Shown: positions 53,157-60,224 of the stretch, piece after piece | How positions within the stretch are numbered: the first letter of the stretch is position 1 | Layout: each line of letters opens with the position of its first letter | Notes under the pieces: generated by a model | What the model saw: only the letters and a program-made list of their open reading frames with translations | The model's database searches: none | Told to the model about the DNA's origin: nothing | Source of the DNA: a virus | Reading direction: 5' to 3' (one strand) | DNA length: 61,319 bases | IMG/VR virus record: IMGVR_UViG_3300043772_000346 | Coordinates: 1 to 61,319 of that record | Program-made: the position numbers and the translations under genes

Positions 53157-53564
53157 ATGGCACTAATGTACAAAGAGTTTGTTAGCACTCCTAAGCTAAC
53201 TGAATTGGGAACAGTTGCAAGTCTTCACGCAGGTGGAAGCGTTAAGTTTTGTCCAGGTACTATCAGCAGGTTCAATGATGGTGTCATCAAAGCAATGTCA
53301 ATGGTATTAACACTAAAAGATGGTACAAGCACCACTTGTCCATTAAGTAAGAGAGTTAGCTTGACTGTGAAGAACGCTCTTGATAATGGGGCACCTAAAA
53401 GAGACGTGATTGCTGCCATTTTGAAGCTTAACATTTGTGAAAGCCTTGATGGTAAGATCACTACAATCTGTGCACCAGTTGGTAAAGGTGGTGAAGAAGA
53501 AGAATTTGTAATTGATAGCACTGCTAAGCAAGCTGTTAGTTACGAAGAACTAGCTGCTTACTAG
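53157..53564 (+). CDS. Hypothetical protein, monocistronic (135 aa)
   Basis: Start chosen at ATG 53157 (MALMYKEFVSTPKLTELGTV), preceded by the A-rich leader CTAAAACGAAAAACA. The upstream extension would read through the C-rich region and is rejected. A soluble alpha-beta protein with two Gly-containing turns and an acidic tail (GGEEEEFVIDS). Not recognised. It is followed at once by a strong terminator, so it is a single-gene unit, probably abundant. Confidence 0.8.
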   Translation: MALMYKEFVSTPKLTELGTVASLHAGGSVKFCPGTISRFNDGVIKAMSMVLTLKDGTSTTCPLSKRVSLTVKNALDNGAPKRDVIAAILKLNICESLDGKITTICAPVGKGGEEEEFVIDSTAKQAVSYEELAAY

Positions 53565-53570
53565 CATTAA

Positions 53571-53593
53571 GGGGGCCTCGTGCCCCCTTTTTT
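53571..53593 (+). terminator. Rho-independent terminator
   Basis: GGGGGC (53571-53576), loop CTCGT, GCCCCC (53582-53587), then six T. It ends the single-gene transcript of the 135-residue protein. Confidence 0.93.
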
Positions 53594-53755
53594 ATACAAC
53601 ATCAAGACTTCAGACAATATAACACACTGATAATCAATATATTTCGTGTGAATGTTTGAAGAGGTGTGTGCTTAATAGGCCCTTTTAGCTATCTTTTCAA
53701 GATACATTAATTCACGCTATACAATACAATATATATAGCATTAAATAGCATTTAT

Positions 53756-53995
53756 ATGAATAACGCACAACAACTTGCCTATACATTATTTGGCAATAAC
53801 ATTAGTCCTATTAGTAAGGATGATTTCTTTATAGAGAGTGAACAAGTCTCTATTGATAGTATTAAGTCTATGGAATTGCCAATACAAGGTGTGTTGGATA
53901 AGTTTGTTCATATAGATGGTATATTATATGGTGGTATTAGACTCATTCATGGTGGTGAGTTCTATTTTGTTCAGGATATTGGAGCAGGCAATTAG
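53756..53995 (+). CDS. Hypothetical protein (79 aa)
   Basis: MNNAQQLAYTLFGNNISPIS, then SKDDFFIESEQVSIDSIKSMEL and a beta-rich end (GILYGGIRLIHGGEFYFVQD). No known motif. The 160 nt upstream hold two small hairpins (TATCTT/AAGATA and GCTATA/TATAGC) but no clear promoter. It is followed by the structured 350-nt gap. Confidence 0.7.
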   Translation: MNNAQQLAYTLFGNNISPISKDDFFIESEQVSIDSIKSMELPIQGVLDKFVHIDGILYGGIRLIHGGEFYFVQDIGAGN

Positions 53996-54012
53996 TCTGC
54001 TCTTTATTATAT

Positions 54013-54108
54013 TGATTAAATAGTTGTAAAAGGTTATGCATGACCTATTACGTCCTATCAAGCTTATTTGCTTGGAGGTAATTGAATTGTAATACAGCTA
54101 TTTAATCA
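54013..54108 (+). ncRNA. Candidate structured RNA A
   Basis: TGATTAAATAGTTGTA (54013-54028) pairs with TACAGCTATTTAATCA (54093-54108) over 16 bp with one G-U. Inside are a 6-bp hairpin AGGTTA/TGACCT with loop TGCA (54031-54046) and a stem ATTAC/GTAAT (54047-54051 with 54078-54082) topped by CAAGC/GCTTG (54059-54074). This is a closed three-way junction in a gap without a gene. The strand is assumed from the flanking genes. Confidence 0.55.
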
Positions 54109-54141
54109 TTTAATGTACCATTTCTATTTCCCAAGGATAGA

Positions 54142-54235
54142 CAAATGTATAATCAATTAATCTATGGTCTAGACATAGAGGTAGGGTGGACTATCATAAA
54201 GGACGTATGAGCCTGAACCACAGATTATACATTTG
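54142..54235 (+). ncRNA. Candidate structured RNA B
   Basis: CAAATGTATAATC (54142-54154) pairs perfectly with GATTATACATTTG (54223-54235). Inside are hairpin CTATG/CATAG (54162-54178) and GTGG/CCAC (54186-54221) carrying hairpin TCATA/TATGA (54194-54210) with loop AAGGACG. The loop can pair with CGTCCT (54051-54056) of element A. Same architecture and nearly the same length as A, without sequence similarity. Confidence 0.55.
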
Positions 54236-54254
54236 AGTACAGAGGGATTTTATT

Positions 54255-54299
54255 TGTTGCGTTATGACATACACATAAGAATATACAGCTGAGGCAACA
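54255..54299 (+). ncRNA. Candidate structured RNA C (shorter)
   Basis: TGTTGC (54255-54260) pairs with GCAACA (54294-54299), enclosing TTATG/CATAA (54262-54278). Weaker than A and B; it may be part of the 5' leader of the next gene. Confidence 0.35.
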
Positions 54300-54307
54300 T
54301 TAGGCTA

Positions 54308-54315
54308 TATATTCG
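54308..54315 (+). promoter_or_regulatory. Possible -7 box with shared leader
   Basis: TATATTCG (one mismatch to TAnnTTTG), 31 nt before ATG 54347. The leader from CTATAT to AACACACGATT resembles the leader of the gene at 54769 (54735-54768). No TTG lies at the -33 position, so this could be a different promoter class or an upstream translation signal. Confidence 0.35.
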
Positions 54316-54346
54316 CTTTTTACACACACATTCTAAACACACGATT

Positions 54347-54625
54347 ATGAAACTAGAACTAATTAGGGATGACAACAACAACTTGAGTGGTTATAAGATT
54401 ATTAGAGAGACAGAAGACGAACTCGAAGCCATTGAGATGGTTAGAGATATGTACTTTTGGGGACATTTAGGTAAGCTTAAGTATGGTGGACGCTGTTCTG
54501 AACCAGGAACAGATAACACGATGGAGCTTAGTTTTGTCACTGAAGATTATGCTCATCAACAAAGAGAGAAGCTTAAAATAGCAGTGGAAGAATATAAACA
54601 AGAGAAATTAACTAACACACTTTAG
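54347..54625 (+). CDS. Hypothetical protein (92 aa)
   Basis: MKLELIRDDNNNLSGYKIIR, then an acidic helix (ETEDELEAIEMVRDMYFWGH), a Gly-Cys turn and a C-terminal charged helix (DYAHQQREKLKIAVEEYKQE). Small alpha-beta protein, no recognised family. Its leader is shared with the gene at 54769, suggesting joint control. Confidence 0.75.
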   Translation: MKLELIRDDNNNLSGYKIIRETEDELEAIEMVRDMYFWGHLGKLKYGGRCSEPGTDNTMELSFVTEDYAHQQREKLKIAVEEYKQEKLTNTL

Positions 54626-54689
54626 CCATGAACGAATTACCTGACTTTATAACAATACAATATTAGTGGTTAGTTTGTGTGAGATATAT

Positions 54690-54717
54690 AGGGCTCAGCT
54701 TCCCCTAGCTGGGTCCT
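54690..54717 (+). other. Long stem-loop in the leader of the 189-aa gene
   Basis: AGGGCTCAGCT (54690-54700) and AGCTGGGTCCT (54707-54717) form 11 bp with two G-U pairs and loop TCCCCT. No T-run follows, so a terminator is doubtful. A processing site, attenuator or ncRNA 3' end is possible. Confidence 0.55.
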
Positions 54718-54735
54718 TATATTAACTAATTAACC

Positions 54736-54743
54736 TATATTTG
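54736..54743 (+). promoter_or_regulatory. -7 box TATATTTG before the 189-aa gene
   Basis: An exact TAnnTTTG match 25 nt before ATG 54769 but without a TTG 19-20 nt upstream. It lies within the leader shared with the gene at 54347. Confidence 0.4.
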
Positions 54744-54768
54744 CTAACATACACTAAAAACACACGAT

Positions 54769-55338
54769 ATGTTTACACTAGCTAAACTTGTATTCAAATC
54801 ATATATGCCTAGACAACTAGAGAAAGGCATGTGGTTTGCATCAAAGCAAAAGGATGTGGTTTATGGACAGGTATATGAATACCTACAACTCCATGAACTA
54901 ACACACATACCACAAGATATGGAAAGCTACATTGCTTTCAATGGTGCACCAGTTGAGCCATACATTGTTATGCCAACACAGAATAAGGATGATAAAGAAG
55001 AAATCCTTGCAACACCTGACCAAATAGGTTGGTGGGACCAAGGTGATAGTTCTGATGACTTGGAAGACCTCACAGTTCAAATCATTAATGCCTATGTTTA
55101 TGGTGAAGATGGTGAGAATGGTGATATAGCATTGGAAGTATTTGACTCTGAAGATGAAGAAGGTATACATAGAAATGTAGTCTTTTTTCATGATAAGGTG
55201 ACTATTAGACATGTAAGTTTTGTGGATGAGCATGAATACGATGATGATGATGATGAGGATTGGGAGGATGATTTAGATGAAGATGACCTCACTGAATATG
55301 ATCCTGAACCAAATGATGCAGACCATGAAACAGAATAA
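54769..55338 (+). CDS. Hypothetical protein with poly-Asp tail (189 aa)
   Basis: Residues 1-130 form an alpha-beta domain (LEKGMWFASKQKDVVYGQVYEYL, HKVTIRHVSF-type strands). The last 40 residues are almost all Asp/Glu (YDDDDDEDWEDDLDEDDLTE), a DNA-mimic-like or charge-screening tail. Not recognised. The last codons overlap a possible upstream start (ATG 55325) of the next gene. It could titrate a host DNA-binding protein, but that is speculation from charge alone. Confidence 0.78.
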   Translation: MFTLAKLVFKSYMPRQLEKGMWFASKQKDVVYGQVYEYLQLHELTHIPQDMESYIAFNGAPVEPYIVMPTQNKDDKEEILATPDQIGWWDQGDSSDDLEDLTVQIINAYVYGEDGENGDIALEVFDSEDEEGIHRNVVFFHDKVTIRHVSFVDEHEYDDDDDEDWEDDLDEDDLTEYDPEPNDADHETE

Positions 55339-55363
55339 TATTAACATTCAAAACGAAATAGCT

Positions 55364-55537
55364 ATGAGAAATATCTTAGAATTATTTAAAAACAAGCAAA
55401 AGACAGAAGACAGACCCAAAATCACTGTAAAGATTAACAAACCATTTACACCTACAGAGCGTGAAAAGTTCAACCAATGGTGTAAAGAGTTAAATGTCAG
55501 TGCATTATGGGACGATAATAAATTAAGGTTAGGTTAA
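55364..55537 (+). CDS. Hypothetical small basic protein (57 aa)
   Basis: Start chosen at ATG 55364 (MRNILELFKNKQKTEDRPKI) because an A-rich leader precedes it; ATG 55325 would add 13 residues overlapping the previous gene. The protein has the pattern KITVKINKPFTPTEREKFNQWCKELN. Unknown function. Followed by a terminator. Confidence 0.62.
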   Translation: MRNILELFKNKQKTEDRPKITVKINKPFTPTEREKFNQWCKELNVSALWDDNKLRLG

Positions 55538-55556
55538 TGTGTGGTTAGTAAGCGAG

Positions 55557-55583
55557 AGCCCTGCAGAAATGTAGGGCTTTTTT
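55557..55583 (+). terminator. Rho-independent terminator with GAAA tetraloop
   Basis: AGCCCTGCA (55557-55565), loop GAAA, TGTAGGGCT (55570-55578) with one G-U, then a T-run to 55583. It ends the small-gene unit that starts at 54347 or 54769. Confidence 0.92.
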
Positions 55584-55607
55584 ATTACACATAAAATAGA
55601 AGAGCGT

Positions 55608-56009
55608 ATGATATTAAAAGGAAATACAAGAAAGAGAAGGATTAAAAACCCTCCACGTTTGGTGAAAGAGATTGATTTAAGTGTTGATACTGGTCATATG
55701 AGTCATCATAATATACCTTTACCATTAAAACCTAGAACAGCTTTATCAGCTAAAATAGGTGAAACGCTAACTAGTCTTGATACAACACCAAAACAAATAT
55801 TGAGACAGCAACAAGCTGGACCTATTAATAAGAAACATAATAAGAAAAGAAAGGAAGCTAGAATTAAAAGAAAACAGTATTTACTAAACAAAAAAATAAA
55901 GCAAAATGAGAAAGAAAGGATCAAACAACTATTCCAAGAAGGAATTAAGAACAATCAAGACAATGATGATGGACAACAAAAAGACTGCAAAGCCTATGTC
56001 CATGGCTAA
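55608..56009 (+). CDS. Hypothetical very basic protein (133 aa)
   Basis: Begins MILKGNTRKRRIKNPPRLVK. Residues 70-115 are a Lys/Arg/Gln-rich helix (KKHNKKRKEARIKRKQYLLN). Probably nucleic-acid binding by charge. The end overlaps the next frame by up to 104 nt. No family recognised. Confidence 0.65.
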   Translation: MILKGNTRKRRIKNPPRLVKEIDLSVDTGHMSHHNIPLPLKPRTALSAKIGETLTSLDTTPKQILRQQQAGPINKKHNKKRKEARIKRKQYLLNKKIKQNEKERIKQLFQEGIKNNQDNDDGQQKDCKAYVHG

Positions 56010-56214
56010 GTTATCAAAGTTTGTAGCTAACAGTCTTAACAGACCAGTTAATGGTGTTTACATTAAAATGTTAGACATGGCACCACAACGCACTAGACGT
56101 CAACCAGTTATGACAAAGACAGTATCTACAAAGATGCCTCTTAAAAGATCTGTTACGTTTAGAAAGCCTACAAAGATAGAGATATCTGAAACAGGTATGA
56201 CATTCTTCTTTTAA
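55906..56214 (+). CDS. Hypothetical basic protein (102 aa)
   Basis: Start ATG 55906 follows an A-rich leader; ATG 55963 (MMMDNKKTAKPMSMAKLSKF) would shorten the overlap with the previous gene. It has LSKFVANSLNRPVNGVYIKML and ends with a basic Thr/Arg-rich tail and MTFFF. Not recognised. Only one of this and the preceding overlapping frame end may be correct in full. Confidence 0.6.
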   Translation: MRKKGSNNYSKKELRTIKTMMMDNKKTAKPMSMAKLSKFVANSLNRPVNGVYIKMLDMAPQRTRRQPVMTKTVSTKMPLKRSVTFRKPTKIEISETGMTFFF

Positions 56215-56232
56215 CCACTAATACCAACACAC

Positions 56233-56472
56233 ATGTCTTACAGCCTAATCTTTAGTGCAAAACCACATTGCACACATACAATTACAGTGTACGAACCAGA
56301 CCAACAAGATTCTTCTTATAGAAGAACAATTAATTCTTGTTCTAAACTAATAGATAGTATATTTGCTGTGAAAGCAAATTATAAACCATCTAAGAGATTA
56401 CACATCAAAGGACGCAGATATATGTATATCAGCTCTGATGAGTATAAACTTATTAGATTTAAAAACTATTGA
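56233..56472 (+). CDS. Hypothetical protein (79 aa)
   Basis: MSYSLIFSAKPHCTHTITVY, then a helix (CSKLIDSIFAVKANYKPSKR) and a Tyr-rich C-terminus (GRRYMYISSDEYKLIRF). Basic, soluble, unknown. First of a chain of tightly packed or overlapping small genes up to the polymerase. Confidence 0.65.
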   Translation: MSYSLIFSAKPHCTHTITVYEPDQQDSSYRRTINSCSKLIDSIFAVKANYKPSKRLHIKGRRYMYISSDEYKLIRFKNY

Positions 56473-56473
56473 C

Positions 56474-56617
56474 ATGATTTATTTTATTATCTTTGTATTA
56501 CTTGTTTGGGTATGGATCATAGTTGAATGGATAAATGCCCCATTTATAGACGATAATACAAATAAAGATGATGATTCTGCAATTAAATCCAATGATACCA
56601 ATAGTAAGGGTATCTGA
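56474..56617 (+). CDS. Tiny single-pass membrane protein (47 aa)
   Basis: Complete frame from ATG 56474: hydrophobic helix MIYFIIFVLLVWVWIIVEWI followed by an acidic/Asn-rich cytoplasmic-like tail. It starts one base after the preceding stop codon and overlaps the next gene by 50 nt. Position and the clean N-terminal transmembrane helix support a real gene. Confidence 0.55.
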   Translation: MIYFIIFVLLVWVWIIVEWINAPFIDDNTNKDDDSAIKSNDTNSKGI

Positions 56618-56777
56618 TAAAATGGAAGGTTATGCTTTTTTGGTTATAGATTATAGCCAGGAGCATAACCTTTTATTTACATGTGCTATGGATGATGGAC
56701 AAATATGGACATTAACAAACAAAGAGATTAGATTCTGTAAGAACATCTCATTAGAAAGATATAATATAAATTTATGA
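56568..56777 (+). CDS. Hypothetical protein (69 aa)
   Basis: MMILQLNPMIPIVRVSDKME, then strands (GYAFLVIDYSQEHNLLFTCAMDDGQIWTL): a small beta-barrel-like protein. The start could also be ATG 56571. The stop overlaps the next start (ATGA). Unknown function. Confidence 0.62.
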   Translation: MMILQLNPMIPIVRVSDKMEGYAFLVIDYSQEHNLLFTCAMDDGQIWTLTNKEIRFCKNISLERYNINL

Positions 56778-56875
56778 TTTTATTCTACATTCAAATAGTC
56801 TTAGCAGTGATATGCTGGGCATATATGGTAACTTATGTTTATCAACGTTTAAAAGATAAATATGGCAAAAAGTAA
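56774..56875 (+). CDS. Tiny single-pass membrane protein (33 aa)
   Basis: MILFYIQIVLAVICWAYMVT then a basic tail YVYQRLKDKYGKK. Starts with an ATGA overlap on the previous gene and overlaps the next by 14 nt. A single hydrophobic helix with positive C-terminus; translational coupling supports it. Confidence 0.5.
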   Translation: MILFYIQIVLAVICWAYMVTYVYQRLKDKYGKK

Positions 56876-57128
56876 AGCACAAATAGCAAAGCTCAAAGCT
56901 CATTTCTTTATGTCTATAGGTGATGGCACTGTACATACATTATATGATGACGATGGTGATAAAACAATATTAGCTGCATCATTTGCATCAGCTATGCTTG
57001 AAGATAAATATTTATATGATGTTATTAGTGCAGCGTTTCTTACATTATTAGATAGTAAAGAGAACTATATTTCTAATAAGAGTAAAAAGTCTGTGAAAAC
57101 AGCTAAGAAATCAGTAAAAGAGAAATAA
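56862..57128 (+). CDS. Hypothetical protein (88 aa)
   Basis: MAKSKAQIAKLKAHFFMSIG, DGDKTILAASFASAMLEDKY and a Lys/Ser-rich end (KSKKSVKTAKKSVKEK). Helical core with a basic histone-like tail. Not recognised. Confidence 0.68.
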   Translation: MAKSKAQIAKLKAHFFMSIGDGTVHTLYDDDGDKTILAASFASAMLEDKYLYDVISAAFLTLLDSKENYISNKSKKSVKTAKKSVKEK

Positions 57129-57138
57129 ACTTCTAATT

Positions 57139-57261
57139 ATGAATGAATATTTTAGTTATTATGAAAGCTTACACAAGCTTTCTAAATCAAAACAAAGATA
57201 TTATCTATGGGACATGATTAAATGGTGTATTAAAGAATACATTAAAACATATAAAAGATAA
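57139..57261 (+). CDS. Tiny protein (40 aa)
   Basis: MNEYFSYYESLHKLSKSKQR, then YYLWDMIKWCIKEYIKTYKR: Tyr/Lys-rich amphipathic helices. Complete frame 10 nt after the previous gene and 1 nt before the next. Support is packing only. Confidence 0.45.
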   Translation: MNEYFSYYESLHKLSKSKQRYYLWDMIKWCIKEYIKTYKR

Positions 57262-57262
57262 T

Positions 57263-57379
57263 ATGAAACTAATAGTTAAAGAAGGCTCATATGAAGCTGA
57301 TACATTTTGGGGTATAATAGTTGCAGTGTTAAGCCATAGATTTTGGCATTTAAGAACACATGGCAAATGGATGGACTAA
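57263..57379 (+). CDS. Tiny protein (38 aa)
   Basis: MKLIVKEGSYEADTFWGIIV then AVLSHRFWHLRTHGKWMD. Starts one base after the previous stop (TAATATG) and ends 15 nt before the polymerase. Unknown. Confidence 0.45.
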   Translation: MKLIVKEGSYEADTFWGIIVAVLSHRFWHLRTHGKWMD

Positions 57380-57394
57380 CAAAAATAAACAATT

Positions 57395-59347
57395 ATGAAT
57401 ATACTCATCTATGATATTGAGACAATGCAGGAGTTATTCCTCATTGGCATATATAATCCTGGGAGCAAAACTTATACAGAGTTTGAAGTGAGTAAGGATA
57501 AGAACCAACTAGATGGGTATATGAGATTTATTGAACAACATCCTGAATACTATTGGGTTGGTTATAATAACTTACGCTTTGACTCTCAAGTGATTGAGTG
57601 GATCTTGCGTAACTATGAAAACTGGCATGAGCTCACAGCTCTTGAGACAGCTGCTAAGATAGCACAAAAGGCTGCTGATATTATCCATGATGCTAACTAT
57701 GATGTATTTCCTGAGTACAGAGAAGAATGGCTTACACTTAAGCAGATAGATGTATTCAGAGTGAACCACTATGATAACAAGAATAGAATGGTCTCACTGA
57801 AACGACTAGAGTTTGAGATGGATCTAGAGAACATTGAAGAGATGCCTATACATCATACAAAGATTAACATGACAGATGAAGAGATTCAACTGACTAAAGA
57901 CTATTGTAAGAATGATGTTATGGCTACCTATGAGTTCTACAAGGTAACAATAGGTCAAACTGAGCATCCATTGTATAAGGGCAATAATCAGATAGAGCTC
58001 AGACAAGATATTGAAGAAGAGTTTGGCATACCATGTTTAAACTATTCTGATAGTAAGATTGGTGATGAGATGATTAAGAAGTTCTATTGTCAAGAAAAGA
58101 ACATATTATATTCTGATTTACCAAAGAAAGGCTTGTTTAGAACTGAAGTAAAGGTGAGACATTGTATTGCTGATTACATTACATTCCAGACACCAAAACT
58201 ACAACAGTTCTTAAAAGCAATTAGCAAAGAGAAACTAACTATCAAAGATGAATTTAAAGAATCATTAGAGTTTTATGACAACATATACACTTTTGCAAAG
58301 GGTGGCTTACATACAGAGAACAAGCCTAAGATATTTGAAGCTGATGCTGATTATATTATTGTGGATTGGGATGTATCCAGTTATTACCCTGCTATCATTA
58401 TTAATAATGGTAAATATCCTCATCATTTGGGCCCTGAGTTCCTTAGAGGATACAAAACCATGTTTGATAAAAGATTGGAGCTCAAGCCTCTTGCTAAAAA
58501 GGATAAAAAGATTAAAGGTATTGTTGGAGCACTCAAACTCGCAGTCAATTCAGTTTATGGTAAGTCTTCTGACATGCAGTCTTGGATCTATGACAGACAG
58601 CTCACAATGTTCACAACCATCACAGGAGAACTAAGTCTTCTGATGCTCATCGAAGCATATGAATTAGCTGGTATAAACATTATATCTGCAAATACAGATG
58701 GTGTGACAATCAAGGTGCACAAAGACAAAGTTGAGAAGATGCATGAGATTAACAAGTGGTGGATGGATCTAACCAGTTATGAGTTAGAACGTACAGACTA
58801 TGCTAAGATTATATTCTCGACAGTAAATGACTATCTAGCAATCAAAACAGATGGCGAAATCAAAAAGAAGGGTGACTTCCTTACAGACTTTGAACTACAC
58901 AAAAATAAGAGTGCTAGGGTTGTCCCTATTGCACTTGAGCATTTTTTTGTTAATGACGTGCCTGTGGCTGATACCATTCGCAATCATACAAATATATATG
59001 ACTTTTGTCTCAGACAGAAAGCTAGTAAAGACTTTCATTACGAAGGTCACAGCAAAGAGACGAAGACAGTCTATAACAAGCTGATTAGATATTATGTATC
59101 TAATACAGGAGAGAAGCTACTGAAGGTGAAGAACGAGAATTCAGATAGCACAGCTGTTGATGTATCACAAGTGGAAGCAGGTGATTGGGTGATGCATGTA
59201 TGTAATCATCTAACATCAGATCATCCTCTGGACAACATCAATCATGCATATTATATTGAGCGTGCTGAACGCATAATACACAAGATACAACTAGAAGGTA
59301 AGAAACGTAAAGTTATTGTTAATCCTAATCAAATGAGTTTATTCTAA
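57395..59347 (+). CDS. Family B DNA polymerase with 3'-5' exonuclease (650 aa)
   Basis: Exonuclease motifs: DIET (D7, E9), YNNLRFD (D63) and YCKNDV (Y170-D174). Polymerase motifs: A, DVSSYYP (D326-P332); B, KLAVNSVYG (381-389); C, ISANTDGVTI (N433-T434-D435). The first Asp of the usual DTD in motif C is Asn here. Total length is well below the usual 800-900 residues of replicative family B enzymes, with a reduced thumb, as I recall for crAss-like phages. No terminal-protein region is obvious. It replicates phage DNA and is the largest plus-strand gene here; its stop overlaps the next start by one base. Confidence 0.93.
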   Translation: MNILIYDIETMQELFLIGIYNPGSKTYTEFEVSKDKNQLDGYMRFIEQHPEYYWVGYNNLRFDSQVIEWILRNYENWHELTALETAAKIAQKAADIIHDANYDVFPEYREEWLTLKQIDVFRVNHYDNKNRMVSLKRLEFEMDLENIEEMPIHHTKINMTDEEIQLTKDYCKNDVMATYEFYKVTIGQTEHPLYKGNNQIELRQDIEEEFGIPCLNYSDSKIGDEMIKKFYCQEKNILYSDLPKKGLFRTEVKVRHCIADYITFQTPKLQQFLKAISKEKLTIKDEFKESLEFYDNIYTFAKGGLHTENKPKIFEADADYIIVDWDVSSYYPAIIINNGKYPHHLGPEFLRGYKTMFDKRLELKPLAKKDKKIKGIVGALKLAVNSVYGKSSDMQSWIYDRQLTMFTTITGELSLLMLIEAYELAGINIISANTDGVTIKVHKDKVEKMHEINKWWMDLTSYELERTDYAKIIFSTVNDYLAIKTDGEIKKKGDFLTDFELHKNKSARVVPIALEHFFVNDVPVADTIRNHTNIYDFCLRQKASKDFHYEGHSKETKTVYNKLIRYYVSNTGEKLLKVKNENSDSTAVDVSQVEAGDWVMHVCNHLTSDHPLDNINHAYYIERAERIIHKIQLEGKKRKVIVNPNQMSLF

Positions 59348-59571
59348 TGAGACACACAATGGAAGCAAAAGTAAAAGCAGCATATCTCGTACTCAATCAT
59401 TTATCCATAGTTGGAGATATATATAAAGCAGCAGACTGTGCATCGCTAACAGCACATGAAATAATGGATACAAAAGCCAAAGATATGTGGATGGGTTCTG
59501 GACTAGATAATGATCCACAATACTGGGATGAAGTAATTGAAGAAATCAAAAAGCATGGCAAAGATAAATAG
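59347..59571 (+). CDS. Hypothetical protein coupled to the polymerase (74 aa)
   Basis: MRHTMEAKVKAAYLVLNHLS, helical, with ADCASLTAHEIMDTKAKDMW and a Lys-rich end. Shares one base with the polymerase stop codon (TAATG), so translation is coupled. A polymerase accessory role is possible but unsupported by motif. Confidence 0.72.
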   Translation: MRHTMEAKVKAAYLVLNHLSIVGDIYKAADCASLTAHEIMDTKAKDMWMGSGLDNDPQYWDEVIEEIKKHGKDK

Positions 59572-59809
59572 AGAGAACATAGGTGATCATTTAGTAGACT
59601 ATCAATTAGGAATGATTGGTAAGTCTACACAAGAAGCATTTATGACTAAAGAATGGTATAGCAAATGGACTATGACACAAGAACAACATGATCAGTTTAA
59701 AGCTTACGCTATTCCATTAATGAAGAAAGTATTTAAAATAAACAAATCAAGAGCTGAGGCAAACTTTCAATGGTTTGACTTACAGTTTGGTTTGAGAATA
59801 AAAGATTAA
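59555..59809 (+). CDS. Conserved small phage protein (84 aa)
   Basis: Start set at ATG 59555 (MAKINRENIGDHLVDYQLGM); a TTG at 59537 is a poorer choice. The pattern DHLVDYQLGMIGKSTQEAF, then WYSKWTMTQEQHDQFKAYAI and NFQWFDLQFGL, is one I have seen in small phage proteins of unknown function. It overlaps the previous gene by 17 nt. Confidence 0.75.
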   Translation: MAKINRENIGDHLVDYQLGMIGKSTQEAFMTKEWYSKWTMTQEQHDQFKAYAIPLMKKVFKINKSRAEANFQWFDLQFGLRIKD

Positions 59810-59811
59810 TT

Positions 59812-60213
59812 ATGCGTATCTATCAATCAACAAAAGTCTACATGGCTCCAAGCAGCATACATGGCTGGGGAGTATTTGCAGACAAGGTAATATTTGAAGG
59901 GGACATCATAGAAGAGTGTCCCTTTTTTGATGTAGGTATGAAGAATGGAGAAGTTTCTCCTTGTGTCATAGATTACAGATTCAATTGGCCACAGGGTGGT
60001 GGATCAGGATGGGAGAAACAAGTGGTAGCTGGTGGGTTTGGTTCATTCTATAATCATTCAGACACAGCCAACGCTGCTTGGAGATCCAACATAGAACGCA
60101 ACACATTTGAGTTTGTTGCTACAAAGCTCATACAACCAGACGAAGAAATCTTTGTATGGTATGGTGACATAAGTTATTGGAATGATGGTAGGAATCACAT
60201 TGAAGTAAAATAA
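59812..60213 (+). CDS. SET-domain protein, predicted lysine methyltransferase (133 aa)
   Basis: SET hallmarks in order: SSIHGWGVFADKVIFEGDII (HGWG 17-20, S-adenosylmethionine site), FYNHSDTANAAW (NHS 81-83) and the DEEIFVWYGD end (110-119, catalytic Tyr region). The whole protein is little more than the core SET fold, without pre-SET zinc or post-SET Cys. Expected activity: methylation of a protein Lys, host or phage. It lies 2 nt after the previous gene in the polymerase operon. Target unknown. Confidence 0.9.
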   Translation: MRIYQSTKVYMAPSSIHGWGVFADKVIFEGDIIEECPFFDVGMKNGEVSPCVIDYRFNWPQGGGSGWEKQVVAGGFGSFYNHSDTANAAWRSNIERNTFEFVATKLIQPDEEIFVWYGDISYWNDGRNHIEVK

Positions 60214-60224
60214 AACTAAAATTT

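Noticed and set aside
53996-54346. tRNA gene in the structured gap
   Set aside because: No CCA end, no T-loop GTTCRA and no cloverleaf spacing on either strand.
55277-55325. Upstream start of the 57-residue gene
   Set aside because: It would lie within the acidic-tail coding sequence of the previous gene and give a Met/Asn-rich extension without support.
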